Below are positions 34,071 to 42,624 of a DNA stretch of 45,702 nucleotides, piece by piece; position 1 is the first letter of the stretch, and each line of letters begins with the position of its first letter. The position numbers and the translations under genes were made by a program. Location of the stretch: NCBI RefSeq assembly GCF_000367345.1, contig NZ_BARE01000038.1, positions 1 through 45,702 on the forward strand, in the 5' to 3' direction. Below the pieces are notes generated by a model. It was not told the origin of the DNA. It searched no databases and saw only the letters and a list, made by a program, of their open reading frames with translations. The stretch comes from Sphingobium xenophagum NBRC 107872 (lineage in GTDB: Bacteria; Pseudomonadota; Alphaproteobacteria; Sphingomonadales; Sphingomonadaceae).

Positions 34071-35405
34071 CTAGCGGTCCTTGCCCGCCAGTTCCTTGTT
34101 CACGAACAGCGCCAGGCCGGTGACGACCGCACCCGACAGCAGATAGGCGCCGGACGCCGCCAGCCCGAACTCGGCGGAAATTGCCAGCGCGACCAGCGGG
34201 GCAAAGCCCGCCCCCACCAGCCAGGCAAGATCCGACGTCAGCGCCGACCCGGTATAGCGGGTCGCGGTACGGAAATTGGAGGCGACCACCCCCGACGACT
34301 GGCCAAAGCTGAGGCCAAGCAGGATGAAGCCCAGCACCATGAAGGCGACCTCGCCCAGATCGCCGCCATTCAGCAGCAGCGGCGCGGCGACCGCGAAAAA
34401 GCCGATGCCGACAGCCGAAAAGCCCAGCAACCGACGCCGACCGATCATGTCGGCAACGAAGCCAGAGACGATGATCGCCAGCACGCCGACAAACGCGCCG
34501 ATCACCTCGATCACCAGAAAGCGCTCCAGCGGCTGGTCGGTGTAGAGCGCGATCCACGACAGCGGAAACACGGTGACCATGTGGAACAGCGCGAAACTGG
34601 CCAGCGGGGCAAAAGCGCCGATGACGATGTTGCGCCCTTCGCTGCGCACCGTCGGGATGACCAGCGATGGCTGAAGCTCGCGCTTTTCATACAGGCGCGA
34701 AAACTCCTCCGTCACCACGATCCGCAACCGCGCGAACAAAGCCACCACATTGATCGCGAACGCGACGAAGAAAGGATAGCGCCAGCCCCAATCGAGGAAA
34801 TCGGCACGCGACAAGGTCGACAGGAAGAAGGCGAACAGGCCCGCCGTCACCATCAGCGCCAGCGGCGCGCCCAGTTGCGGCATCATGGCATACCAGCCGC
34901 GCTTGCTCTGCGGCGCGTTGAGCGAAAGCAAGGATGCAAGGCCGTCCCAGGTGCCGCCCAGCGCGACCCCCTGCCCCGCGCGGAACAGCGCCAGCAGAAC
35001 GGCCGACCAATGGCCGATCGTCGCATAGCCGGGCAGGAACGCAATAGCCGCGGTCGACCCGCCAAGCAGGAACAGCGCGATGGTCAGCTTCACCCCGCGG
35101 CCATAGGCGCGGTCGATCGCCATGAAGATGACCGACCCGATCGGCCTGCTCACAAAGGCGAGCGCAAAGATGGCGAAGGACCAGAGCGTGCCTTGCAGCG
35201 GCGACAGATAGGGGAACACATGGGCGGGAAAGACGATGCAGGACGCGATGGCATAAACGAAAAAGTCGAAAAATTCCGACGTCCGCCCGATGATGACGCC
35301 AATGGCGATCTCGGTCGGCGCGATTTTCTTGTCGCCATGCGCATGAAGATTGCGCACGTCATGCTCCGCCTGCGTCTTGTTCGGCGTTGTCGTCGCGGAT
35401 GTCAT
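34071..35405 (-). CDS. MFS transporter, metabolite:H+ symporter (MHS) type
   Basis: Twelve-helix permease of 444 residues. The start region IGVIIGRTSEFFDFFVYAIA, the loop FVSRPIGSVIFMAIDRAYGR (the RPIG motif of MHS-family sugar/organic-acid symporters such as ShiA or ProP) and FRAGQGVALGGTWDG are clear. The N-terminal 25 residues are hydrophilic, with no signal peptide. It is convergent with the glycosyltransferase gene and divergent from cyoA with a 164-base gap. The substrate, probably an organic acid, cannot be told from sequence. Confidence 0.86.
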   Translation of the reverse strand: MTSATTTPNKTQAEHDVRNLHAHGDKKIAPTEIAIGVIIGRTSEFFDFFVYAIASCIVFPAHVFPYLSPLQGTLWSFAIFALAFVSRPIGSVIFMAIDRAYGRGVKLTIALFLLGGSTAAIAFLPGYATIGHWSAVLLALFRAGQGVALGGTWDGLASLLSLNAPQSKRGWYAMMPQLGAPLALMVTAGLFAFFLSTLSRADFLDWGWRYPFFVAFAINVVALFARLRIVVTEEFSRLYEKRELQPSLVIPTVRSEGRNIVIGAFAPLASFALFHMVTVFPLSWIALYTDQPLERFLVIEVIGAFVGVLAIIVSGFVADMIGRRRLLGFSAVGIGFFAVAAPLLLNGGDLGEVAFMVLGFILLGLSFGQSSGVVASNFRTATRYTGSALTSDLAWLVGAGFAPLVALAISAEFGLAASGAYLLSGAVVTGLALFVNKELAGKDR

Positions 35406-35569
35406 GGCGTGAAAAGGGCCTTCATGCTGCGGGAACGATTGTTCGCCCTACTTCGTTGCATGGCGAATCATCGGCTTGTCAAATAGACCCATGCCCTATT
35501 TCGCAACCGCACAGGGATAGGACAAAAGGTCCAATGTCGCCCCGGTAACTTCCTGACTAGACGGAGGCC

Positions 35570-36700
35570 ATGATCGCTCGACCGCCCGCCAAAAGCCGCG
35601 CAATTCTGCGCCGATTCGCGCCCGTTCTGCTGCTGCCGCTGGGGGCGTGCAACTGGGTGGTCATGGCTCCGTCGGGCGACGTTGCAATGCAGCAACGCGA
35701 CCTCATACTCATCGCCACCGCGCTGATGCTGCTGATCGTGGTGCCAGTCATGGGCACGATCGCCTGGTTCGCCTGGAAATATCGCGCAAAGGCGCAGGCC
35801 GCCGATTATGACCCCGACTGGGACCATTCGACCAGCCTGGAATTGCTGATCTGGTCCGCGCCGCTGCTGATCATCATCGCGCTGGGTGCGGTCACCTGGA
35901 CCAGCACCCATCTGCTCGACCCCTATCGCCCGGTCGAACGGCTCGACCCGCAGCGCAAGATCGATCCGGCGGCAAAGCGCCTGCAGGTCGAAGTCGTCGC
36001 GCTCGATTGGAAATGGCTGTTCATCTATCCGGAACTGGGGATCGCCACAGTCAATGAACTGGCAGCGCCGATCGACCAGCCGATCGAATTCAAGATCACG
36101 TCCGCATCGATCATGAACAGCTTTTTCGTGCCCGCACTCGCCGGGCAGATCTATGCCATGCCGGCAATGCAGACCAGCCTGCACGCGGTCGTCAACCGGC
36201 CCGGCACCTTCGACGGCTTTTCCGCCAACTATTCGGGCGCTGGCTTTTCCAACATGCGCTTCAAATTCCACGCCATGGACCAGCGCGGCTTTGACCAATG
36301 GGTCGCCCGCGTGAAGGCCAGCGGCCAGAGGCTGGACCGCGCCACCTATGTGAAGCTGGAACAGCCCAGCGAAAAGGTGAAGCCGATCTATTTCGCCAGC
36401 GTCGAACCCCGCCTATTCCACGCCGCGCTCAATATGTGCGTGCAACCGGGCAAGCGCTGCATGGACCAGATCATGATGACCGACGCCCAGGGCGGGGCGG
36501 GCAAGGAATCGGCCCGCGACACGGCTGGCCTGCGCCATGACGGCACCATCGACGTGGGCGGCTATCACCCGGTCGAACCCGGCAAGAAGGGGGAGATCGC
36601 CCAACCCGCAGGCATGACGCCCGCCGCGGAACGCACCCCCGCCGAGCGCGGCAACCAAGCGCCGGGACAGCAGGATCATGAGGGGCATGATGGGCTTTAG
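35570..36700 (+). CDS. cyoA: Cytochrome bo3 ubiquinol oxidase subunit II
   Basis: Subunit II of the heme-copper quinol oxidase in the inner membrane. The 376-residue precursor has a lipoprotein signal with LPLGAC (Cys27), two transmembrane helices (about residues 45-67 and 88-110) and a cupredoxin domain (VVALDWKWLFIYPELGIAT, SFFVPALAGQIYAMPAMQTS). No CuA ligand cysteine pair is seen, which separates it from cytochrome c oxidase. The C-terminus is about 60 residues longer than E. coli CyoA (315) and is Gly/Pro/charge-rich, ending in a His-containing DHEGHDG. GGAGG precedes the ATG. It begins the operon through regA. Confidence 0.96.
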   Translation: MIARPPAKSRAILRRFAPVLLLPLGACNWVVMAPSGDVAMQQRDLILIATALMLLIVVPVMGTIAWFAWKYRAKAQAADYDPDWDHSTSLELLIWSAPLLIIIALGAVTWTSTHLLDPYRPVERLDPQRKIDPAAKRLQVEVVALDWKWLFIYPELGIATVNELAAPIDQPIEFKITSASIMNSFFVPALAGQIYAMPAMQTSLHAVVNRPGTFDGFSANYSGAGFSNMRFKFHAMDQRGFDQWVARVKASGQRLDRATYVKLEQPSEKVKPIYFASVEPRLFHAALNMCVQPGKRCMDQIMMTDAQGGAGKESARDTAGLRHDGTIDVGGYHPVEPGKKGEIAQPAGMTPAAERTPAERGNQAPGQQDHEGHDGL

Positions 36701-36710
36701 AAAACCCACA

Positions 36711-36786
36711 TCCGTTCGTGTCGAGCCTAGTCGAGACACATCATGCACTGTGCCAGCGTTTCTCGACTTCGCTCGAAACGAACGGA
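36711..36786. repeat. 76-bp inverted repeat of the TCCGTTCG family inside the cyo operon (cyoA-cyoB gap)
   Basis: Arms of 26 bases (36711-36736 and 36761-36786) differ at three positions, with a 24-base loop. The left arm starts TCCGTTCGTGTCGAGCC; the right ends CTCGAAACGAACGGA as in the copy at 5481. It sits 10 bases past the cyoA stop and 64 bases before cyoB, so every polycistronic cyo transcript would carry it. Confidence 0.85.
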
Positions 36787-36850
36787 TGTTGTTGGCGGAT
36801 GAACGCAGTTTACCACTCTCCCCCTTCCCCCTTTCAAGGCCCTAACGTCC

Positions 36851-38869
36851 ATGTCCCCGCATCCCGCCTCCGAAAATAGCGGCATCTGGAAGCTGATCTT
36901 CGGTCGGCTCGACTGGAGTTCGCTCCCGCTGCATGAGCCGATCGTCGTCGGTACCTTCGTGATGGTCGCGCTGGGCGGCGCGGTGGTGCTGGGCCTCATC
37001 ACCAAATATCGGCTGTGGGGCATGTTGTGGCGCGACTGGTTCACCACCGTGGACCATAAGCGCATCGGCATCATGTACATGGTCCTGGGGTTGATCATGT
37101 TCCTGCGCGGCTTTGCCGACGCGATCATGATGCGGCTTCAGCAGGCGATGGCCTTCAACGGCTCCGAAGGCTATCTGAATTCCCATCATTACGACCAGAT
37201 TTTCACGGCGCACGGCGTCATCATGATCTTCTTCGTCGCGATGCCGATGATCACGGGGATCATGAACTATATCGTCCCGCTCCAGATCGGCGCGCGCGAC
37301 GTCAGCTTCCCTTTCCTCAACAATTTCAGCTTCTGGATGACGACGGCGGGCGCCATCATCGTCATGATGTCGCTGTTCGTGGGCGAATTCGCCCGCACCG
37401 GCTGGCTCGCCTATCCGCCCTTGTCGGGCATCGCCTATTCGCCGGGCGTGGGCGTCGACTATTATATCTGGGGCTTGCAGATCGCGGGCATCGGTACGCT
37501 GCTATCGGGCGTCAACCTGATCGCCACCATCGTCAAGATGCGCGCGCCGGGCATGACGATGATGAAGCTGCCCATCTTCACCTGGACGTCGCTCTGCGCC
37601 AATATCCTGATCGTCGCCGCCTTCCCGGTGCTGACCGCCGTGCTGGCGCTGCTCAGCCTCGACCGTTATGTCGGCACCGCCTTCTTCACCAACGACATGG
37701 GCGGCAACCCCATGATGTATGTGAACCTGATCTGGATCTGGGGCCATCCGGAAGTCTATATCCTCATCCTGCCGCTGTTCGGCGTGTTCAGCGAAGTCAC
37801 CTCCACCTTCTCTTCCAAGCGCTTGTTCGGCTACAGCTCGATGGTCTACGCCACGATCGTCATCGCGCTGCTCAGCTATCTCGTCTGGCTGCACCATTTC
37901 TTCACCATGGGTTCGGGCGCCAGCGTCAACAGCTTCTTCGGCATCACGACGATGGTGATTTCCATCCCCACCGGGGCCAAGCTCTTCAACTGGCTGTTCA
38001 CCATGTATCGCGGGCGCATCCGCTACGAACTGCCGATGATGTGGACGGTCGCCTTCATGCTGACCTTCACCGTGGGCGGCATGACCGGCGTGCTGCTCGC
38101 CGTTCCGCCGGCGGATTTCGTGCTGCACAATTCGCTGTTCCTGATCGCCCATTTCCACAATGTCATCATCGGCGGCGTCCTGTTCGGCCTGTTCGCGGCG
38201 ATCAACTATTGGTGGCCAAAGGCATTCGGTTTCCGGCTGGAAACGACATGGGGCAAGCGCAGCTTCTGGCTGTGGGTCGTGGGCTTCTGGGTCGCCTTCA
38301 TGCCGCTCTATGTGCTGGGCCTGATGGGCGTCACCCGCCGGATGCGCGTGTTCGATGATCCCAGCCTGCAAATCTGGTTCCAGATCGCGGCGCTGGGCGC
38401 GGTGATGATCGCGGGGGGCATCGCCTGCATGCTCATCCAGTTCGCCGTCAGCATCAAGAATCGCGACCAGTTGCGCGACACGACCGGCGATCCATGGGAC
38501 GGCCGCACGCTCGAATGGGCGACCAGTTCGCCCCCGCCCGACTATAATTTCGCCTTCACCCCGGTCATCCATGATGGCGATGCCTGGGCGGACATGAAGA
38601 AGCGCGGCTATGAGCGTCCGCTGACCGGCTATGCCCCCATCCACATGCCGTCCAACACCGGCACCGGCATCATCATTGCGGGCCTGTCGGTCGCCTTCTC
38701 GGTCGGGATGATCTGGTACATGTGGTGGCTGGCGGGCCTGTCCTTCGTCGCCATACTGGCGGTCGCGATCGGGCATACGTTCAACTACAAGCGCGACTTC
38801 ACCATCCCCAAGGACGTGGTCGAGCGTACCGAGGGCGAGCGCAGCGCGCTGCTCGCAACACAGGGCTAA
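36851..38869 (+). CDS. cyoB: Cytochrome bo3 ubiquinol oxidase subunit I
   Basis: Catalytic subunit holding heme b, heme o3 and CuB. The 672-residue protein aligns with E. coli CyoB at a constant offset of 15. The quinol-site residues R86, D90, H113 and Q116 (E. coli R71, D75, H98, Q101) lie in [12 protein letters not shown] and [11 protein letters not shown], and heme b ligand H121 follows. The CuB/cross-linked Tyr motif is GHPEVY, and [14 protein letters not shown] holds the distal heme ligands. These show that quinol, not cytochrome c, is the donor. It follows cyoA after a 150-base gap containing an inverted repeat. Confidence 0.98.
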   Translation: MSPHPASENSGIWKLIFGRLDWSSLPLHEPIVVGTFVMVALGGAVVLGLITKYRLWGMLWRDWFTTVDHKRIGIMYMVLGLIMFLRGFADAIMMRLQQAMAFNGSEGYLNSHHYDQIFTAHGVIMIFFVAMPMITGIMNYIVPLQIGARDVSFPFLNNFSFWMTTAGAIIVMMSLFVGEFARTGWLAYPPLSGIAYSPGVGVDYYIWGLQIAGIGTLLSGVNLIATIVKMRAPGMTMMKLPIFTWTSLCANILIVAAFPVLTAVLALLSLDRYVGTAFFTNDMGGNPMMYVNLIWIWGHPEVYILILPLFGVFSEVTSTFSSKRLFGYSSMVYATIVIALLSYLVWLHHFFTMGSGASVNSFFGITTMVISIPTGAKLFNWLFTMYRGRIRYELPMMWTVAFMLTFTVGGMTGVLLAVPPADFVLHNSLFLIAHFHNVIIGGVLFGLFAAINYWWPKAFGFRLETTWGKRSFWLWVVGFWVAFMPLYVLGLMGVTRRMRVFDDPSLQIWFQIAALGAVMIAGGIACMLIQFAVSIKNRDQLRDTTGDPWDGRTLEWATSSPPPDYNFAFTPVIHDGDAWADMKKRGYERPLTGYAPIHMPSNTGTGIIIAGLSVAFSVGMIWYMWWLAGLSFVAILAVAIGHTFNYKRDFTIPKDVVERTEGERSALLATQG

Positions 38870-38874
38870 GCATC

Positions 38875-39519
38875 ATGGCCACACGATCCGCAATCGACCC
38901 CGCCTTCCTCGATAATGACGGCAATCCGCTCTTTCATCTGGGCGAAGATCCGCATCATCCCGAAGGGTCCAGCACGGCGCTGGGCTTCTGGATCTACCTG
39001 ATGAGCGATTGCCTCATCTTCGCCTGCCTGTTCGCCATCTATGCCGTGCTGGGCGGCAATTATGCGGCGGGGCCGGGACCGCGCGACCTGTTCGACCTCA
39101 ATCTCGTCGCGCTCAACACCGCGATGCTGCTCTTCTCGTCCATCACCTATGGCTTTGCCATGCTGGCGATGGAGAAGGACAAGGTCGGCGCGACGCAGGC
39201 CTGGCTCGCCATCACCGGCCTGTTCGGCCTGGCGTTCCTGAGCATCGAACTCTACGAATTTGCCCATCTCATCCATGAAGGCGCGACCCCGCAACGGTCG
39301 GGCTTCCTGTCCGCCTTCTTCGCGCTGGTCGGCACCCATGGCCTGCACGTCACCTTCGGCATCATCTGGCTGGTGACGCTGATGGTGCAGGTCGGCCAAA
39401 AGGGGCTGATCGCCGCCAACCAGCGCCGCCTGATGTGCCTGTCGATGTTCTGGCATTTCCTCGACGTCATCTGGATCGGCGTCTTCACCTTCGTCTATCT
39501 CATGGGGATGCTGCGATGA
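38875..39519 (+). CDS. cyoC: Cytochrome bo3 ubiquinol oxidase subunit III
   Basis: Five-helix subunit III of 214 residues. ALGFWIYLMSDCLIFACLFA, the conserved Glu in LSIELYEFAHLIHEGATPQRSG (segments shared by quinol-oxidase subunits III) and FWHFLDVIWIGVFTFVYLMG at the C-terminus identify it. The ATG at 38875 is 5 bases after the cyoB stop; an open frame back to 38722 lies inside cyoB and is spurious. The stop overlaps cyoD by 4 bases. Confidence 0.97.
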   Translation: MATRSAIDPAFLDNDGNPLFHLGEDPHHPEGSSTALGFWIYLMSDCLIFACLFAIYAVLGGNYAAGPGPRDLFDLNLVALNTAMLLFSSITYGFAMLAMEKDKVGATQAWLAITGLFGLAFLSIELYEFAHLIHEGATPQRSGFLSAFFALVGTHGLHVTFGIIWLVTLMVQVGQKGLIAANQRRLMCLSMFWHFLDVIWIGVFTFVYLMGMLR

Positions 39520-39890
39520 GCGCGCACGATCACGGCCACGATCACGACCATGGGTCTGGCAGTCACGGCACCATGGGCAGCTACATGATCGGCTTTGGCC
39601 TGTCGGTGCTGCTGACGGCCATTCCCTTCTGGCTGGTCATGAACCAGACCTTCGCCAATCCGCAAGTCACCGCCTTCGTCATCATGGGCTTTGCCATGGT
39701 GCAGATCATCGTCCACATGATCTACTTCCTGCACATGAACACCCGGTCGGAAGGCGGCTGGTCGATGATGGCGCTGCTCTTCACGCTGGTGCTGGTGGTT
39801 ATCACCCTGTCCGGCTCGATGTGGGTCATGTATCATCTCAACAACAATATGATGCCCCATATGGAGCATGATATGAGCCAGATGCCGTGA
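39516..39890 (+). CDS. cyoD: Cytochrome bo3 ubiquinol oxidase subunit IV
   Basis: Small three-helix subunit of 124 residues that aids CuB insertion and assembly. It has a His-rich N-terminus (MSAHDHGHDHDHGSGSHG), then IGFGLSVLLTAIPFWLVM, VTAFVIMGFAMVQIIVHMIY and LLFTLVLVVITLSGSMWVMY, in the normal CyoD layout. ATGA overlap with cyoC and GTGA overlap with the following surf1 gene show tight coupling. The His-rich start could bind copper; this is inference. Confidence 0.95.
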   Translation: MSAHDHGHDHDHGSGSHGTMGSYMIGFGLSVLLTAIPFWLVMNQTFANPQVTAFVIMGFAMVQIIVHMIYFLHMNTRSEGGWSMMALLFTLVLVVITLSGSMWVMYHLNNNMMPHMEHDMSQMP

Positions 39891-40585
39891 CATCGCACAG
39901 CCAGGGCCGGGCGGGTTTCCCCGTCGGCCTGACGCTGATCGCCGCCTTGCTGTTTGCGGGGCTGTGTGCATTGGGCGTGTGGCAGGTGGAGCGGCTGGCG
40001 TGGAAGCGTGACCTGATCGCCCGCGTCGACGCGCGCATCCACGCCGCGCCTGTCGCCGCGCCGGGGAGCGCCACCGGGGCCGACGAATATCGCCGCGTGC
40101 GCGCCACCGGCACCTTCCTGCACGACCGGGTAACGCTGGTGCAGGCTTCCACCGTGCGCGGCCCCGGCTTTTGGGTGCTGACCCCGCTGCGCCGCCCCGA
40201 TGGCTCGATCCTCCTGGTCAATCGCGGTTTCGTGCCGCACGACGCCCGCACCCGCTACGCCCGCCCGGCAGGGACGGTCCGCATCACCGGCCTGCTGCGC
40301 CTGACCGAGCCGGGCGGCGGTTTCCTGCGGTCGAACGATCCCGCCGCCGACCGCTGGTATTCGCGCGATGTCGCCGCCATCGCCGCCGCGCGCGCCCTGC
40401 CCGCAACCGCCGATTATTTCATCGACGCCGACGCCGGGACACAGCCCGATGCCCTGCCCGTCGGCGGCCTCACCGTCATCCGCTTCCCCAATAATCATCT
40501 TGTCTATGCGCTGACATGGTTCAGTCTGGCCGCCATGGTCGCGGGCGCCTATATCCTCCTCATGCGTCAAAGCCGCCGTCCATGA
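39887..40585 (+). CDS. SURF1/Shy1-family oxidase assembly protein
   Basis: Inner-membrane protein of 232 residues that helps deliver heme a/o to heme-copper oxidase subunit I. The typical two-helix layout is visible: an N-terminal helix (VGLTLIAALLFAGLCALGVW), the conserved GVWQVERLAWKRDLIARVD, a periplasmic domain with VLTPLRRPDGSILLVNRGFV, and the C-terminal NHLVYALTWFSLAAMVAGAY. The start is GTG at 39887 overlapping the cyoD stop; the stop overlaps regB (ATGA). In this operon its client should be the quinol oxidase. Heme O synthase (cyoE) is not in the cluster. Confidence 0.93.
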   Translation: MTSHSQGRAGFPVGLTLIAALLFAGLCALGVWQVERLAWKRDLIARVDARIHAAPVAAPGSATGADEYRRVRATGTFLHDRVTLVQASTVRGPGFWVLTPLRRPDGSILLVNRGFVPHDARTRYARPAGTVRITGLLRLTEPGGGFLRSNDPAADRWYSRDVAAIAAARALPATADYFIDADAGTQPDALPVGGLTVIRFPNNHLVYALTWFSLAAMVAGAYILLMRQSRRP

Positions 40586-41907
40586 CCCTGCGCCTGCCGA
40601 TCGCCGCCCGCTGGCTGCCCAGCCAGTGGCCAGCCGACGCTGCCGGGCGCAAGAATATGGCGCTGCTGGTGCAGTTGCGCTGGATCGCGCTGGCGGGTCA
40701 GGTCGCTACCATCCTGATCGTCCATTACGGCATGGGCATCCGCCTGCCGATGGTGCCGATGATGGTCGTCCCCTGCATCGCGGCTGGCGTGAACCTGGCC
40801 AGCCTCGCCATATTGCGGCGGCGCACCGACATCACCCATGCCGAACTGTTCCTGGCGCTGCTGTTCGACGTCCTCTCGCTCACCGCCCAACTCTATATGA
40901 GCGGCGGCGCGACCAATCCCTTCATCTCGCTCTATTTGCTCCAGGTCGCGCTGGGTGCGGTGCTGCTCCATCGCTGGAGCGTGTGGGGCATCGTCGCGAT
41001 CTCCGTGCTGTGCGCCGCCGGTCTCGCCTTCTTCTACCGCCCGCTGGACCTCAGTGACGCGCTGGAGGGCCGCCTGTTCGATCTGCACATCATCGGCACC
41101 TGGGTCTGCTTCACCATGATCGCGGTGCTGCTGGTGCTGTTCATGACCCGCGTGACCCGCAACCTGGCCGCGCGCGAGGCCTATCTGGCGCAATTGCGGC
41201 AACAGGCGGCGGAGGAAGAGCATATCGTCCGCATGGGCCTGCTGGCGTCGGGCGCGGCGCATGAACTGGGCACCCCCCTCTCCTCGCTCGCGGTCGTGCT
41301 GGGCGACTGGCGGCACATGCCCGAAATCACCACCCACCCCGCTCTAGTCGAGGAAGTGGAGGAAATGCAGGCCGCCGTCACCCGGTGCAAGGCGATCCTG
41401 TCGGGCATATTGCTGTCGGCGGGCGAAGCGCGCGGCGAAGCGCCGCAGGTCACTAATGTCCGCGCCTTCATCGACGGCATGGCGCAGGGCTGGCGCGCCG
41501 CCAATCCGGGGATGCCGCTGCGCTGCGATTTCGGCCCGCACGATTATCCGCGCATCGTTGCCGATCCCGTCATCCGGCAGGCGATCACCAATCTGCTCGA
41601 CAATGCGCGGGAGGCGGGCGCAACCTATATCGACCTGCTGGTCGGGCGCGAAAGCCAGTGGCTCAACATTGCCGTGCGCGACAATGGACCGGGGTTCGAC
41701 GCGGACATGCTGGCCGATTTCGGCAAGCCCTATCGCTCCAGCAAGGGGCGGCAGGGCGGCGGGCTTGGCCTGTTCCTGGTCGTCAATGTCGTGCGAAAGC
41801 TTGGCGGCTGCGTCAGCGCCAGCAATGGCGCGGATGGCGGCGCGCTGATATTGCTGCGCCTGCCGCTCGGCACGCTCGCGATCGGGGAGGATAGCGATGA
41901 CCGATAA
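40582..41907 (+). CDS. regB: Redox-sensing histidine kinase RegB/PrrB type
   Basis: Membrane sensor kinase of 441 residues that senses respiratory-chain redox state. Six predicted helices span residues 30-190, and the RegB quinone-site motif GGATNPF is at residues 108-114. The H-box AHELGTPLSS gives H227. The redox-active cysteine described in Rhodobacter RegB has a counterpart, C269 in VTRCKAIL, 42 residues after the His. The ATP site shows NLLDNAREAG, DNGPGFDADM and GGGLGLFL. ATG 40582 overlaps the SURF1 stop; regA starts 11 bases before this gene ends. Confidence 0.94.
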   Translation: MTLRLPIAARWLPSQWPADAAGRKNMALLVQLRWIALAGQVATILIVHYGMGIRLPMVPMMVVPCIAAGVNLASLAILRRRTDITHAELFLALLFDVLSLTAQLYMSGGATNPFISLYLLQVALGAVLLHRWSVWGIVAISVLCAAGLAFFYRPLDLSDALEGRLFDLHIIGTWVCFTMIAVLLVLFMTRVTRNLAAREAYLAQLRQQAAEEEHIVRMGLLASGAAHELGTPLSSLAVVLGDWRHMPEITTHPALVEEVEEMQAAVTRCKAILSGILLSAGEARGEAPQVTNVRAFIDGMAQGWRAANPGMPLRCDFGPHDYPRIVADPVIRQAITNLLDNAREAGATYIDLLVGRESQWLNIAVRDNGPGFDADMLADFGKPYRSSKGRQGGGLGLFLVVNVVRKLGGCVSASNGADGGALILLRLPLGTLAIGEDSDDR

Positions 41908-42430
41908 CCGCCTGCTCATGATCGTCGAGGATGACGACGCCTTCGCCAAGACGCTCAAACGCTCGTTCGAGCGGCGCGGCTATACCGTGCTGATCGCCGA
42001 CAGCCAGGAAATGGTCGTGCAATTACTGGCGGATCATGATCCGGGCTATGCCGTCGTCGACCTCAAACTGGGCGGGCAATCCGGGCTGGTCTGCGTCCAG
42101 GCGCTCCATGCCCATGATCCCGACATGCTCATCGTCGTGCTGACCGGCTTTGCCAGCATCGCCACCGCGGTAGAGGCGATCAAGCTGGGCGCCACCAACT
42201 ATCTCGCCAAACCGTCCAACAGCGACGACATCGAAGCCGCCTTCGCCCGGTCCGGCGGCGACACCGCCATCCCGCTCGCCCCCCGCCCGACGTCGATCAA
42301 GACGCTGGAGTGGGAACATATCCATGAAGCGCTCAAGGACAGCGAGTTCAATATTTCCGAAGCCGCCCGCCGCCTGGGCATGCACCGCCGCACCCTGGCC
42401 CGCAAACTCGCCAAGCGCCAGATCGGCTGA
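41897..42430 (+). CDS. regA: Response regulator RegA/PrrA/ActR type
   Basis: DNA-binding partner of RegB, 177 residues. The receiver domain has the acidic pocket (VEDDDAF), phospho-acceptor D55 in VVDLKLGGQSGL, and K105 in YLAKPS. A Pro-containing linker (LAPRPTS) is followed by a Fis-type HTH (NISEAARRLGMHRRTLARKL, residues 152-171). The short two-domain layout without a AAA+ module is RegA-specific. It ends the cyo operon and is followed by an unrelated tRNA gene. Likely targets include respiratory genes, possibly cyo itself. Confidence 0.95.
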   Translation: MTDNRLLMIVEDDDAFAKTLKRSFERRGYTVLIADSQEMVVQLLADHDPGYAVVDLKLGGQSGLVCVQALHAHDPDMLIVVLTGFASIATAVEAIKLGATNYLAKPSNSDDIEAAFARSGGDTAIPLAPRPTSIKTLEWEHIHEALKDSEFNISEAARRLGMHRRTLARKLAKRQIG

Positions 42431-42441
42431 CGCCCAATCGG

Positions 42442-42470
42442 TTGACGGCGCATTTCCCCCGTGGCAATGG
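42442..42470 (+). promoter_or_regulatory. Possible promoter of tRNA-Gly
   Basis: TTGACG (42442-42447) is a good -35 and lies 17 bases before CAATGG (42465-42470), a poor -10, 10 bases upstream of the tRNA. It is preceded directly by the regA stop. Confidence 0.35.
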
Positions 42471-42480
42471 GCGGTCGAAC

Positions 42481-42554
42481 GCGGGTGTAGCTCAATGGTA
42501 GAGCAGCAGCTTCCCAAGCTGACGACGGGGGTTCGATTCCCCTCACCCGCTCCA
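42481..42554 (+). tRNA. tRNA-Gly (anticodon CCC), CCA encoded
   Basis: A 74-nt cloverleaf: acceptor GCGGGTG/CACCCGC, D-arm GCTC-AATGGTA-GAGC, anticodon loop TTCCCAA giving anticodon CCC for GGG codons, T-arm GGGGGTTCGATTCCCCT, discriminator T and encoded CCA (42552-42554). The outermost anticodon-stem pair appears as G-A, a small oddity. Confidence 0.96.
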
Positions 42555-42624
42555 ATCCCACCATCGCGAAATGCCGTGGCCTCGCTTGTGTGGGCGTTTT
42601 AGCGCCGGTGCATCATCGCCCCCC

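Noticed and set aside
35570..36700. Cytochrome c oxidase subunit II (CoxB) as an alternative to CyoA
   Set aside because: The CuA cysteine pair is missing, and subunit I has the full quinol-site residue set.
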